The notes under the pieces: model-generated
Databases searched by the model: none
The model's input: only the letters and a program-made list of their open reading frames with translations
What the model was told of the DNA's origin: nothing
Shown: positions 25,596 through 34,578 of the stretch, piece after piece
Position numbering within the stretch: position 1 is the first letter of the stretch
Layout: each line of letters opens with the position of its first letter
Source of the DNA: Arthrobacter sp. SLBN-100
GTDB taxonomy: Bacteria; Actinomycetota; Actinomycetes; Actinomycetales; Micrococcaceae
DNA: 64,000 nt
Reading direction: 5' to 3'
NCBI RefSeq assembly: GCF_006715305.1
Contig: NZ_VFMY01000002.1
Location: 248,001 to 312,000, forward strand
Made by a program: the position numbers and the translations under genes

Positions 25596-27116
25596 ATGGT
25601 TAAGCTCAACCCCGTCCGTGTCTACAAGAGCGAAGAGAACCTCGCCCGTGAAGACCAGCTGGCCCACAAGATTGCAGTCGTCGCCGCCGACGCTGTCGAA
25701 GTATCCCCGGATGTCACCGAGATGGTCATCAACCGGGTCATCGACAATGCCTCGGTTGCCATCGCTTCCCTGAACCGCGGGCCCATCGTCGCCGCCCGCG
25801 CCCAGGCCCTGACCCACGCACCCACCACTAACGGCAAAGGCGCCGGCGTCTTTGGCATCACGGATCGAGTCTCCCCCGAGTGGGCAGCTTGGGCGAACGG
25901 CGTAGCGGTCCGCGAGCTCGACTACCACGACACTTTCCTGGCTGCGGAGTATTCCCACCCTGGGGATAACATCCCGCCAATCCTAGCCGTCGCGCAGCAC
26001 GTCGGAGCCAGCGGCAGCGACCTGATCCGCGGCATCGCTACCGGTTACGAAATCCAGGTCAACCTGGTCAAGGCCATCTGCCTGCACAAACACAAGATCG
26101 ACCACGTGGCCCACCTCGGCCCCTCCGCCGCTGCCGGCATTGGCACGCTGCTGGGCCTTGATGTCGAAACGATCTTCCAATCCGTCGGCCAGGCACTGCA
26201 CACCACCACCGCAACCCGCCAGTCCCGCAAGGGCGAGATCTCCACATGGAAGGCCCATGCTCCGGCGTTCGCCGGGAAGATGGCCGTTGAAGCGGTAGAC
26301 CGGGCCATGCGCGGCCAGACCTCACCGGTTCCGATCTACGAGGGCGAGGACGGCATCATTGCGTGGATGCTGGATGGCCCGGAGGCCGCCTACGAGGTCC
26401 CGCTGCCCGAAGCCGGTGAGGCAAAGCGCGCCATCTTGGACACCTACACCAAGGAACACTCCGCCGAGTACCAGGCCCAGGCCTGGATCGACCTCGCTCG
26501 AAAGCTGCACAAGGAGCACCCGGAGGCCACCGACCCCGCCAACATGGAATCGGTCCTCATCCGGACCAGCCACCACACCCACTACGTCATCGGGTCCGGC
26601 GCCAAGGATCCACAGAAGTATGACCCGACCGCCTCACGGGAGACCCTGGACCACTCCATTCCTTACATATTCACCGTCGCGTTGCAGGACGGGGCATGGC
26701 ATCATGTGGATTCTTACTCCCCCGAACGCGCCGCCCGGCCCGACACCGTGGAGCTGTGGAACAAGGTGACCACGGAGGAAGACCCGGACTGGACCCGCCG
26801 ATACCACTCCCTGGACATCGGCGAAAAAGCATTCGGCGGATCAGTTGAAATCACCTTGAGAAACGGCACTGTCATCACAGATGAGATCGCTGTGGCTGAT
26901 GCCCACCCGCTGGGCGCCCGGCCGTTCGCCCGCCAGCAGTACGTCAACAAGTTTCGCACCCTCGCCGCCGGACTTGTGGAGGAGGCCGAAATCGAGCGTT
27001 TCCTCGCTGCCGCCGAAGCTCTTCCGGACCTTGGCCCTGGCGAGCTGGACCAGCTGAACATCACAGCCGCCCCCGGCGTGATCAACCTTAGCGACGCGCC
27101 CGCCGGCCTTTTCTAA
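25596..27116 (+). CDS. prpD: 2-Methylcitrate dehydratase PrpD
   Basis: Dehydrates 2-methylcitrate to 2-methyl-cis-aconitate in the methylcitrate cycle that consumes propionyl-CoA. The 506-residue protein belongs to the MmgE/PrpD family: [20 protein letters not shown], the all-helical body with [16 protein letters not shown] and [20 protein letters not shown], and the lid region with [17 protein letters not shown]. Length matches bacterial PrpD. AGGAG lies 11-15 bases before the ATG. It sits between the GntR gene and prpB with short gaps, forming gntR-prpD-prpB-prpC. Confidence 0.95.
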   Translation: MVKLNPVRVYKSEENLAREDQLAHKIAVVAADAVEVSPDVTEMVINRVIDNASVAIASLNRGPIVAARAQALTHAPTTNGKGAGVFGITDRVSPEWAAWANGVAVRELDYHDTFLAAEYSHPGDNIPPILAVAQHVGASGSDLIRGIATGYEIQVNLVKAICLHKHKIDHVAHLGPSAAAGIGTLLGLDVETIFQSVGQALHTTTATRQSRKGEISTWKAHAPAFAGKMAVEAVDRAMRGQTSPVPIYEGEDGIIAWMLDGPEAAYEVPLPEAGEAKRAILDTYTKEHSAEYQAQAWIDLARKLHKEHPEATDPANMESVLIRTSHHTHYVIGSGAKDPQKYDPTASRETLDHSIPYIFTVALQDGAWHHVDSYSPERAARPDTVELWNKVTTEEDPDWTRRYHSLDIGEKAFGGSVEITLRNGTVITDEIAVADAHPLGARPFARQQYVNKFRTLAAGLVEEAEIERFLAAAEALPDLGPGELDQLNITAAPGVINLSDAPAGLF

Positions 27117-27144
27117 GCTCTTTCCACTTTTCGATAGGGAGACC

Positions 27145-28050
27145 ATGCTGTACTCAAAGACAACCCCGGAGCAGAAGCGCGTCGCACTGCGTGAGATGCT
27201 CGCCTCCGGAACCATCCAGCAGTTCCCGGGCGCGTTCAACCCGCTCTCCGCACGCCTGATCGAGGAGAAGGGCTTCGCCGGCGTGTATATCTCCGGCGCC
27301 GTGCTGGCCAACGACCTCGGCCTGCCGGACGTTGGCCTGACTACCCTCACCGAGGTGGTCACCCGTGCCGGCCAGATAGCCCGGATGACCGATCTGCCCT
27401 CCCTGGTGGACGCCGACACCGGGTTCGGTGAACCCATGAACGTCGCTCGGACCGTTCAGGAGATCGAGAACGCCGGTCTGGCAGGCCTCCACATCGAGGA
27501 CCAGTTCAACCCAAAGCGCTGCGGGCACCTGGACGGCAAAAACGTTGTGGATCTGGAGACAGCGACCAAACGCATCCGGGCGGCCGCCGACGCTCGACGG
27601 GACCCGAACTTCCTCATCATGGCCCGCACCGACATCCGGGCAGTGGACGGGCTCCAGGCCGCGAAGGACCGGGCGAAGGCGCTGGTGGATGCCGGCGCCG
27701 ACGCGATCTTCCCGGAGGCTATGCGGGACCTGCACGAGTTCCGTGCCATCCGTGATGCCGTGGACGTACCGATCCTGGCCAACATGACTGAGTTCGGGAA
27801 GAGCGACCTCTTCACCGTGAAGCAGCTTCAGGCAGTCGGAGTGAACATGGTTATCTACCCCGTCACCCTGCTCCGTAGTGCGATGGGCGCAGCCGAACGG
27901 GTGCTGGACACGCTCAAGAGTCTGGGCAGCCAGGAAGTACGCGTGCCTGAAATGTTCACCCGGGCCCGCCTCTACGACCTCGTGGACTACGAAGCCTACA
28001 ACAAATTCGATTCCGGCATTTTCAACTTCCAAATCCCCGACACCCACTGA
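27145..28050 (+). CDS. prpB: 2-Methylisocitrate lyase PrpB
   Basis: Cleaves 2-methylisocitrate to pyruvate and succinate. A 301-residue TIM-barrel enzyme of the isocitrate lyase/PEP mutase superfamily with the active-site loop KRCGHLDGK, the metal-binding VDADTGFGEP, LHIEDQ, ARTDIRAV and NMTEFGKS. Length is typical. The ATG is preceded by AGGGAGACC. Third gene of the prp operon. Confidence 0.95.
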   Translation: MLYSKTTPEQKRVALREMLASGTIQQFPGAFNPLSARLIEEKGFAGVYISGAVLANDLGLPDVGLTTLTEVVTRAGQIARMTDLPSLVDADTGFGEPMNVARTVQEIENAGLAGLHIEDQFNPKRCGHLDGKNVVDLETATKRIRAAADARRDPNFLIMARTDIRAVDGLQAAKDRAKALVDAGADAIFPEAMRDLHEFRAIRDAVDVPILANMTEFGKSDLFTVKQLQAVGVNMVIYPVTLLRSAMGAAERVLDTLKSLGSQEVRVPEMFTRARLYDLVDYEAYNKFDSGIFNFQIPDTH

Positions 28051-28078
28051 TACAAGGACTGCAACGAAGGAGTTCAGC

Positions 28079-29215
28079 ATGGCTGATACAGAGATCAAAA
28101 AGGGACTAGCCGGCGTCGTGGTGGACTACACCGCCGTCTCAAAGGTCAACGCGGAAACCAACTCGCTGCTTTACCGGGGGTACCCGGTTCAGGAACTCGC
28201 CGCCACATGCAATTTCGAAGAGGTTGCCTACCTGCTCTGGAACTGCGAACTGCCCAGTCAGGATCAACTTGCCGAGTTCAGCTCCCGCGAACGGGCAGGC
28301 CGGGCGCTCGACCCTGCACTGAAGACCATTATTGATGCCCTGCCCGTCCAGGCCCACCCGATGGACGTCTGCCGCACGGCAGCCTCAGTACTCGGTGCCC
28401 GGCACCCGCTAGCCGAGGACTCTTCTCCGGAAGCCAACATGACGAAGGCCATCGACCTGTGGGCTGCAATGCCGGCAGTCGTGGCCTACGACCAGCGCCG
28501 CCGCCGGGGCCAGGACATCGTGGAACCCCGCGAGGACCTGGGCTATTCGGCGAACTTCCTATGGATGACCTTCGGCGAAGATCCCGTCGACGAGGTTGTC
28601 CAGGCTTTCGACGTCTCGATGATCCTGTACGCGGAGCACTCTTTCAACGCCTCAACCTTCACCGCCCGGGTGGTGACCTCCACCCTCTCGGACCTCCACT
28701 CCGCCGTGACTGCTGCCATCGGTGCCCTGAAAGGTCCCCTGCACGGGGGTGCCAACGAAGCTGTGATGCACACCTTCAATGAGATCGGGATCCGCAGCGA
28801 AGAGTCCATGGAGGAAGCTGCGGCGCGGGCCAGGACCTGGATGGAAGACGCTCTGAGGCAGAAGAAAAAGGTGATGGGCTTTGGCCACCGTGTCTACAAG
28901 AACGGTGATTCCCGGGTACCCACGATGAAGGAAGCCCTGGACAAGATGATCGCGCACTACAGACGGCCCGAACTCCAGGGCCTGTACAACGGCCTTGAGC
29001 AGGCCATGGACCAGGCCAAGGATATCAAACCAAACCTCGACTACCCTGCCGGACCGACCTACCACCTCATGGGCTTTGACACCCCGACTTTCACACCCAT
29101 CTTTGTCGCGAGCCGCATCACGGGCTGGACGGCACACATCATCGAACAGGCGGCCGCAAACTCCCTGATCCGCCCGCTCAGTGCATACAACGGCCACGAG
29201 CAGCGTTCCCTATAG
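28079..29215 (+). CDS. prpC: 2-Methylcitrate synthase PrpC
   Basis: Condenses propionyl-CoA with oxaloacetate. ATG 28079, preceded by GAAGGAG, gives a 378-residue short-type citrate synthase; the longer frame from 27878 overlaps prpB and is rejected. Catalytic and substrate residues are visible in EHSFNASTFTARV, GALKGPLHGGANEAVM and MGFGHRVYKNGDSR; the C-terminus is ARITGWTAHIIEQ-like (SRITGWTAHIIEQ). Position after prpD and prpB assigns it to the methylcitrate rather than the Krebs cycle. Last gene of the operon; no clear terminator was found downstream. Confidence 0.93.
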   Translation: MADTEIKKGLAGVVVDYTAVSKVNAETNSLLYRGYPVQELAATCNFEEVAYLLWNCELPSQDQLAEFSSRERAGRALDPALKTIIDALPVQAHPMDVCRTAASVLGARHPLAEDSSPEANMTKAIDLWAAMPAVVAYDQRRRRGQDIVEPREDLGYSANFLWMTFGEDPVDEVVQAFDVSMILYAEHSFNASTFTARVVTSTLSDLHSAVTAAIGALKGPLHGGANEAVMHTFNEIGIRSEESMEEAAARARTWMEDALRQKKKVMGFGHRVYKNGDSRVPTMKEALDKMIAHYRRPELQGLYNGLEQAMDQAKDIKPNLDYPAGPTYHLMGFDTPTFTPIFVASRITGWTAHIIEQAAANSLIRPLSAYNGHEQRSL

Positions 29216-29364
29216 CTGGCAGTCCCAGCCCCAATTCCTGCGGTGGGGCGTCGGATGATCACCCGGATCATCAACTTTTCGCAACGGCTACGACGCCTCA
29301 CCGCCGGCTCACCGAAACAGCTCGGCAGAGCTGCAACATCAACTCGCGCCATTGAGGAACAAGA
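29216..29364. other. Intergenic downstream of prpC
   Basis: No gene or clear hairpin was recognised. Confidence 0.3.
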
Positions 29365-29586
29365 ATGGACCTTCACCTGCAACCAGATTGGCAACGCGCT
29401 CTAGGGCAGTGGGTCGAAATCTGGAAAGACGGGAAATTTGTCCGTAAAGGAACGGTCGAGGCCGTCATGCCCGACGAATCAGTGCTCTGGATTTCGGCGG
29501 AAGGCGCCTCTTCACGACAAATGCTTCTCAGATGCGACAAATACCAGGTTTTTGCGCACTTCGTGCCTGAACGTCCATCAGCATGA
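29365..29586 (+). CDS. Small hypothetical protein
   Basis: A 73-residue protein with GAGGAACA upstream of its ATG. The segment QWVEIWKDGKFVRKGTVEAV, then ESVLWISAEGASSRQMLL, has the alternating pattern of a small beta-barrel, like the protein at 5084. No known family. It may be a stand-alone regulator or adaptor; nothing in its position decides this. Confidence 0.55.
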   Translation: MDLHLQPDWQRALGQWVEIWKDGKFVRKGTVEAVMPDESVLWISAEGASSRQMLLRCDKYQVFAHFVPERPSA

Positions 29587-29721
29587 GGGCCTAAATCCTT
29601 CGCGGGATGCACACCTGGAATCCACATAGCCCGCCCCACCGCTCCGGCACGAGATAGCGTCTCAGGCCAGCTCGGATGAGGAGCGGCGGTGTGGCACGAA
29701 AGCCCACTACTGGAGCCTCCT

Positions 29722-30147
29722 TTGAATCGAACAATCTTCAAATCAAAGATCCACCGCGCGACCGTCACGCACGCTGATCTGCACTACGTCGGCTCCGTCA
29801 CAGTTGACCTGGACCTGCTCGATGCTGCGGACATCCTTCCCGGCGAGTTGGTGGCCATCGTGGACGTAACCAACGGCGCCCGGCTGGAAACGTACACCAT
29901 CGCCGGGGAACGCGGTTCCGGAGTCATTGGCATCAACGGCCCAGCGGCCCATCTGGTGCAGGAAAACGACGTTGTCATCGTGATTACCTACGCCCAAATG
30001 ACCATCGAGGAAGCCAGGGTATACGAGCCCAAGGTGGTCCACGTTGATGAAAACAACAAGATAGTCCAGCTCGGCAATGATCCAGCCGAAGGCCTCACAC
30101 CAGGACTCCTCCGTCCGCCATACGCCCTGAACAACGCCACACTCTGA
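29722..30147 (+). CDS. panD: Aspartate 1-decarboxylase PanD
   Basis: Makes beta-alanine from aspartate for pantothenate and CoA. It is translated as a proenzyme that self-cleaves between Gly24 and Ser25 to form the pyruvoyl cofactor; with start TTG 29722 the motif HYVGSVTVD puts these residues at exactly 24 and 25, as in characterised enzymes. GGAG lies at 29712-29715. The frame is open from 29689 but the extra N-terminus is not expected. The length (141) and [18 protein letters not shown] are typical. The C-terminal tail after [10 protein letters not shown] is longer than usual, common in actinobacteria. Confidence 0.92.
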   Translation: MNRTIFKSKIHRATVTHADLHYVGSVTVDLDLLDAADILPGELVAIVDVTNGARLETYTIAGERGSGVIGINGPAAHLVQENDVVIVITYAQMTIEEARVYEPKVVHVDENNKIVQLGNDPAEGLTPGLLRPPYALNNATL

Positions 30148-30569
30148 ACCGGACCGCAAGGGCCAAACCCGGCGCACGCGTACTCCCTCCCCCGCCACCA
30201 CCGCTCCGGCGGCCCGTCGCACACCTTGGCGGTGCCCACGCTCGCCAAACCCTTCATACGCGTCCCAGATCGGGACAACGTCACTCTTGCCGGCTGAGTC
30301 ATCATGAGTGAAAGGATCAGCCGGATTTGGCGTCCCGGAAGCAAGGAGGTTTTGTGAGTCGCTACGCATGCGATTGGCGTCGGGCTGTTGCCACACGTTG
30401 TTACCTCAAAAGCTCATTTGCTGTCTGGTGAAAACCCTTCATGTCCTGCGGCGTTCCCAGACCCCAGTTCGCTCACCTCGGAGGAGATGGTAGTCGGATC
30501 ATGGTGCAAACAGTGGCTGGATTCCGCGAAGCCAGGACCATGTACGACCCGCTTCCATGGTCTCCGGCG
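30148..30569. other. Region before the pntB remnant
   Basis: Contains AAGGAGG followed by a GTG (30356) that opens only a 24-codon frame. It may be the abandoned start of a deleted gene. Otherwise nothing was recognised. Confidence 0.3.
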
Positions 30570-31200
30570 ATGACAACCCCCGGACACCTGGTGGCCTCGA
30601 TCGGCGGCGGCGACATGCCCTTGGTCGTCTCCATGCTCAACAGCTACTCTGGTTGGGCCGCCGCCGCGGCGGGCTTCCTGCTGAACAACGACCTGCTCAT
30701 CATCACCGGCGCCCTGGTCGGTTCTTCGGGTGCGTACCTGTCCTACATCATGTGCAAAGCCATGAACCGGTCCTTCATCTCCGTAATCGCCGGCGGCTTC
30801 GGTATCTCAGCCCCCACTACCGGGGGAGACGCTGACCGGGGCGAGCACCCGTCGCCGCCCGACTGCCCGGGCACATGAACGTGCTCCTCGCCGAAGCTAA
30901 AGTCCCGTACGACATCGTTCTGGAAATGGACGAAATCAACGACGACCTCGACGGGACCTCCGTGGTCCTAGAGATCGGGGCGAACGACACCGTCAACCCC
31001 GCCGCCGCCGAGGACCCCTCCAGCCCCATCGCCGGTATGCCGGTCCTCAAAGTCTGGGAAGCAGACAACGTCATCGTCTTCAAACGGTCCATGGCCGCAG
31101 GCTACGCCGGTGTCCAAAACCCCCTCTTCTACCGCGAGAACTCACACATGCTCTTCGGCGACGCCAAAGCCCGCGTCTAAGACATACTCCAGGCCTTTTG
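30570..31200 (+). pseudogene. pntB: NAD(P) transhydrogenase beta subunit (PntB), decayed
   Basis: Plus-strand blocks match the C-terminal half of Pnt[41 protein letters not shown], the NADP-binding start, then in a second frame [40 protein letters not shown] and [18 protein letters not shown]. The N-terminal membrane half is missing. About 70 residues are lost between the two blocks. TAA (31178-31180) replaces Glu before DILQAF, the true C-terminus. Not functional. Confidence 0.85.
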
Positions 31201-31655
31201 AACTCGACAAAACCACCAGGTAGGAAGTGATTACGCTCAGAGGCGAACTACCTCCCCCAGGACAGGCCGAAAACACGAAAAACAATCAGTCATACCGGAT
31301 GTAAACAGCTGCGCAGGGGAAGCACCACCTCACCCTCAGCCGTTCGACATCGACGGATTTGCGGCAGCCGCCTGGATCGGGCTCCACTACAGGCACGAGT
31401 TCCTGCTCCACCACCGGCACGAGCTGCTGGAGCACCCGCCCTCGTGACCGGGGCGGCAAACCATGCCGCCCAAGCAGTACCGCTGACGCGCAGCACTGCC
31501 ACTCAAGCTGTTTGGGCGGCCCGGGCGACCACCGGGGTCGCCGTACTTCGCAACGCCAAGCCGCCCCACCGCCCCCTTCTCCATCCCGCCATCCGTGGGA
31601 GGAACGGCAGGAGAAGCAGACCACAGTCCATCGACCCAGCCCGTAGACACAGGCT
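31201..31655. other. Intergenic with an imperfect short tandem repeat
   Basis: No supported gene. Near 31392-31436 the sequence GGCACGAG, then C/T-rich CTGCTGGAGC-like text, is imperfectly repeated twice and gives Pro-Val-Val-Glu repeats in one minus frame; it may be a remnant of a protein linker. Confidence 0.3.
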
Positions 31656-31695
31656 TTACTAGGAACACCTAGTAATTACTTGGACGTCCTAGTAA
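31656..31695. promoter_or_regulatory. Tandem 20-bp palindromes upstream of etfB (probable MarR operator)
   Basis: Two abutting dyads: TTACTAGG-AACA-CCTAGTAA (31656-31675, perfect arms) and TTACTTGG-ACGT-CCTAGTAA (31676-31695, one mismatch). Related sites precede the acyl-CoA dehydrogenase (34504) and the marR gene (42724). Confidence 0.75.
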
Positions 31696-31741
31696 GATTG
31701 TTTTTGTTGTTGATCGATGAAGTTGGAGCAAAAGGAAACCC

Positions 31742-32515
31742 ATGAAAATCATCGTTCTTATCAAGCAGGTGCCCGACACCGCAGAGGAACGCCATCTCAA
31801 TCCTGCGACTGGCCGGCTTGATCGCGAGGCCAATGAAAGTGTGGCCGATGAAATCACCGAGCGCGGCCTTGAGGTCGCACTTCGCCACAAAGACGCGAAC
31901 AAAGGGTCCGAGGTAATAGTACTGACCGCGGGGCCCAGCTCGGCGACGCAGGCGCTGCGCAAGGCACTGTCGATGGGTGCCGATTCTGCGGTGCATGTCG
32001 TCGACGACCGTTTGGCGGGTGCTGACATTGCCATGACCGCTGCCGTCCTGGCTGCCGCCGCGAAACGTGCCGGTTTTGATCTACTCATCGCAGGGAACGA
32101 ATCGACCGATGGCCGCGGCGGAATTGTGCCGGCCATGGTCGCCGAGCATCTTAAATTGCCGTTGCTGCCTTCACTTACCACCGTGGAGCTGGCCGCGGAC
32201 CGCGTTTCCGGCGAGGTGGTACTGGAATCCGAGCGTATTAGCGTCAGTGCGGCCCTGCCGGCGGTAGTCTCCGTGACTGAATGGGTTGCCGAAGCCAGGT
32301 TCCCGAACTTCAAGGGCATTATGACTGCCAAGCGCAAGCCGCTAACGACGCTGTCCCTTGCCGAGCTCGAAATGGAGCCCGACATGGTCGGTGGCGGGTC
32401 GGTCGTACTTGGCGTTTCCGAGCGGCCCGCCAGGGCGGCGGGCAAGAAGGTTATCGATGACGGGACTGCGGCCCGCGAACTTGCAGACTTCCTGGCCGCC
32501 GAGCGCCTGATCTGA
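31742..32515 (+). CDS. etfB: Electron transfer flavoprotein beta subunit
   Basis: With EtfA, it takes electrons from acyl-CoA dehydrogenases. The 257-residue protein starts MKIIVLIKQVPDTAEERHLN and carries AMP-binding features GNESTDGRGGIVPAMVAEHL and the interaction region near EFPNFKGIMTAKRKP-like text (ARFPNFKGIMTAKRKPL). AAAGGAAAC precedes the ATG. First gene of etfB-etfA-cytochrome b, directly behind the double palindrome. Confidence 0.95.
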   Translation: MKIIVLIKQVPDTAEERHLNPATGRLDREANESVADEITERGLEVALRHKDANKGSEVIVLTAGPSSATQALRKALSMGADSAVHVVDDRLAGADIAMTAAVLAAAAKRAGFDLLIAGNESTDGRGGIVPAMVAEHLKLPLLPSLTTVELAADRVSGEVVLESERISVSAALPAVVSVTEWVAEARFPNFKGIMTAKRKPLTTLSLAELEMEPDMVGGGSVVLGVSERPARAAGKKVIDDGTAARELADFLAAERLI

Positions 32516-32528
32516 CTACGGAGCTGAA

Positions 32529-33506
32529 ATGAAGAATGTATTGGCACTGATTGAAACCACGCACGCCGGCGAGATCGCCGCCAGCGCGCAGGGGGTGATT
32601 GCTGCAGCCGCCAAGCTCGGCACTCCCGTGGCGGTTGTGGCAACGCGGCCCCAGGAGGGCGCGGCCCTGATTGCGCAGCTTGGGACCTTCGGAGCGCAGC
32701 ATGTCTATCTCGCCGAGAGCTCCCAAGTGGGGAGCGTGCTTGCGTCCGCCCAGGTGGAGGCGTTGATGTCTGCTGCCTGGGCCCTTGATCCGTCCGCTGT
32801 CGTCGCGGCCAACTCCGTCGCAAGCCGACAGATCGCGGCTCGGTTTGCGGTCCGCTCAGGTGGCGGGCTCCTGGTCGATGTCGTGGACGTCCGACCCTCA
32901 GATGACGGGTCGGCCATCGGTATTCACTCTGTTTTCGGTGGGGCCTACACAGTTGAAGCAACCGTGCAGTCAGGCCCTGCCGTCATCACTGTGCGACGGG
33001 GCGCGCTGGACGAAGAGCGTGCTGCCGCTGCAAACCCCGTGGTCACGACCGTGCAGCTGGATGGCCAGGCTGAAAGCTTCACCAGCATCGACACGGTGCA
33101 CGCTATAAGCTCCGATTCCAGCAGGCCCTCGCTGGGCAGTGCGGCCACGGTGGTATCAGGCGGAAGAGGCCTGGGGTCCAAAGAGAACTTTGAGCTGGTT
33201 GAGCGGCTTGCGGACATTCTTGGCGGCGCCATCGGCGCATCCCGCGCGGCCGTGGACGCCGGTTACGTCGACCAGGGGTTGCAAGTGGGCCAGACCGGCG
33301 TCACCGTGTCACCCCAGCTGTACGTAGCACTCGGGATTTCCGGTGCCATCCAGCACCGCGCCGGCATGCAGACCGCCAAGACCATCGTGGCCATCAACAA
33401 GGACGAGGATGCCCCCATCTTCGACGTGGCCGACTTCGGTATCGTCGGCGACGTCTTCACTGTGGTGCCGCAGCTGATAGAAGCCATTCAGGACCGCGCC
33501 AACTAA
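32529..33506 (+). CDS. etfA: Electron transfer flavoprotein alpha subunit
   Basis: A 325-residue FAD-binding subunit. The C-terminal FAD domain is diagnostic: [73 protein letters not shown] and [10 protein letters not shown]. It begins 13 bases after etfB with a ribosome binding site (GGAGC) in between. Acts in the cytoplasm as a heterodimer with EtfB. Confidence 0.95.
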   Translation: MKNVLALIETTHAGEIAASAQGVIAAAAKLGTPVAVVATRPQEGAALIAQLGTFGAQHVYLAESSQVGSVLASAQVEALMSAAWALDPSAVVAANSVASRQIAARFAVRSGGGLLVDVVDVRPSDDGSAIGIHSVFGGAYTVEATVQSGPAVITVRRGALDEERAAAANPVVTTVQLDGQAESFTSIDTVHAISSDSSRPSLGSAATVVSGGRGLGSKENFELVERLADILGGAIGASRAAVDAGYVDQGLQVGQTGVTVSPQLYVALGISGAIQHRAGMQTAKTIVAINKDEDAPIFDVADFGIVGDVFTVVPQLIEAIQDRAN

Positions 33507-33539
33507 CACCCGCTGGCCGGCAGGAAAGGACCCCGAGCC

Positions 33540-34475
33540 ATGGCAACGACCACCAACAAAACCCCAACGAAGCCCGGCAACAGGTGGGCCAAACTGGCCA
33601 TGGCGATAACCCTAGCCGTAGCAGCCCTTGCTGCCATTGTGCTCATAGCACAGTGGATGCGGACACTCCCTCCCGTCCAGAACTTCCTGACGACATATCC
33701 CGGAACAGTGGACCTGCCCGAGGGTGCACCCCTTGGCTTGCCGCCCTGGCTGGGCTGGCAGCACTACCTAAACGCGTTTTTCCTGGTGCTCATCATCCGG
33801 TCCGGCTGGCTGGTGCGCACTACCGCCAGGCCCAAGGAACACTGGACCCGGAACAATTCAGGACCGATCAGGACGAGAGGAAAGCCGGCCAAGATCAGCC
33901 TGAACCTGTGGTTCCATCTGACTCTGGACGCCTTGTGGGTAACCAACGGAGTTGTCTTCATCATCCTTCTGGTGGTCACCGGTCAGTGGATGCGGATCGT
34001 TCCGACCAGCTGGGATGTATTCCCCAACGCCCTGTCAACGGCCATCCAGTACGCCTCATTGAACTGGCCAACAGAAAACGGATGGGTGAACTACAACTCG
34101 CTACAGGTGCTGGCCTATTTCTCGATCGTCTTCATCACCGCCCCGCTTGCACTCGTGACGGGACTGCGGATGAGCGGTGCTTGGCCGAAGAACGCCCACG
34201 TCCTGAACAAGATGTACCCGATCGAGGTGGCGCGGGCAATCCACTTCCCGGTCATGCTGTACTTCGTCGGGTTCGTAGTAGTTCACGTCGCGCTCGTCTT
34301 TGCCACTGGCGTCCTGCACAACCTCAATCACATGTACGCCTCCAACGATGGCGCCGGGTGGACCGGGTTTTGGATATTCGCCGCCTCCGTGGCCGTGATA
34401 GTCGCGGCGTGGTTCCTCGCCAGACCCCTGTTCCTGCGTCCGGTGGCTTCCATATTCGGCAAAGTCACCAGATAA
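33540..34475 (+). CDS. Membrane cytochrome b (b561/thiosulfate-reductase type)
   Basis: A 311-residue integral membrane protein with about five or six hydrophobic helices (residues ~20-42, 78-92, 137-155, 193-213, 237-260, 278-296). Histidines placed to bind b-type haem occur in WQHYLNAFF, WFHLTLDAL, IHFPVMLYFVGF and VVHVALVF. A C-rich iron-sulfur domain is absent. The gene is 33 bases behind etfA with AAAGGA upstream. In this position it may transfer electrons from EtfAB, or from a missing partner, to menaquinone; this is inferred from gene order. The family includes formate dehydrogenase gamma and sulfite/thiosulfate reductase cytochromes, so other partners are possible. Confidence 0.8.
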   Translation: MATTTNKTPTKPGNRWAKLAMAITLAVAALAAIVLIAQWMRTLPPVQNFLTTYPGTVDLPEGAPLGLPPWLGWQHYLNAFFLVLIIRSGWLVRTTARPKEHWTRNNSGPIRTRGKPAKISLNLWFHLTLDALWVTNGVVFIILLVVTGQWMRIVPTSWDVFPNALSTAIQYASLNWPTENGWVNYNSLQVLAYFSIVFITAPLALVTGLRMSGAWPKNAHVLNKMYPIEVARAIHFPVMLYFVGFVVVHVALVFATGVLHNLNHMYASNDGAGWTGFWIFAASVAVIVAAWFLARPLFLRPVASIFGKVTR

Positions 34476-34503
34476 ACGGGAAAACCATTGCGCTCCACCA
34501 CAA

Positions 34504-34543
34504 CTACTAGGAAGTCCTAGTAAATACTTTGGCTTCCTACTAT
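34504..34543. promoter_or_regulatory. Tandem palindromes upstream of the acyl-CoA dehydrogenase (probable MarR operator)
   Basis: TACTAGG-AAGT-CCTAGTA (within 34504-34523) is followed at the same 20-base register by a degenerate second copy (34524-34543; 14 of 20 bases match the second etfB site). This mirrors the etfB promoter arrangement. Confidence 0.7.
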
Positions 34544-34578
34544 ATTTGATTGAACTCTACTTTTTGATGGGACCTGGC

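Noticed and set aside
27154..28098. Minus-strand open frame (314 codons) opposite prpB
   Set aside because: Antisense to a gene with complete PrpB motifs and operon context; no start signals.
31385..31440. Imperfect tandem repeat considered as a CRISPR or satellite
   Set aside because: Only two diverged units with no spacers; at most the trace of a repetitive protein linker.
33584..34510. Second plus-strand frame over the cytochrome b gene
   Set aside because: The overlapping frame gives a charged, Arg/Pro/His-rich peptide without motifs, whereas the annotated frame gives a coherent membrane protein with a ribosome binding site.
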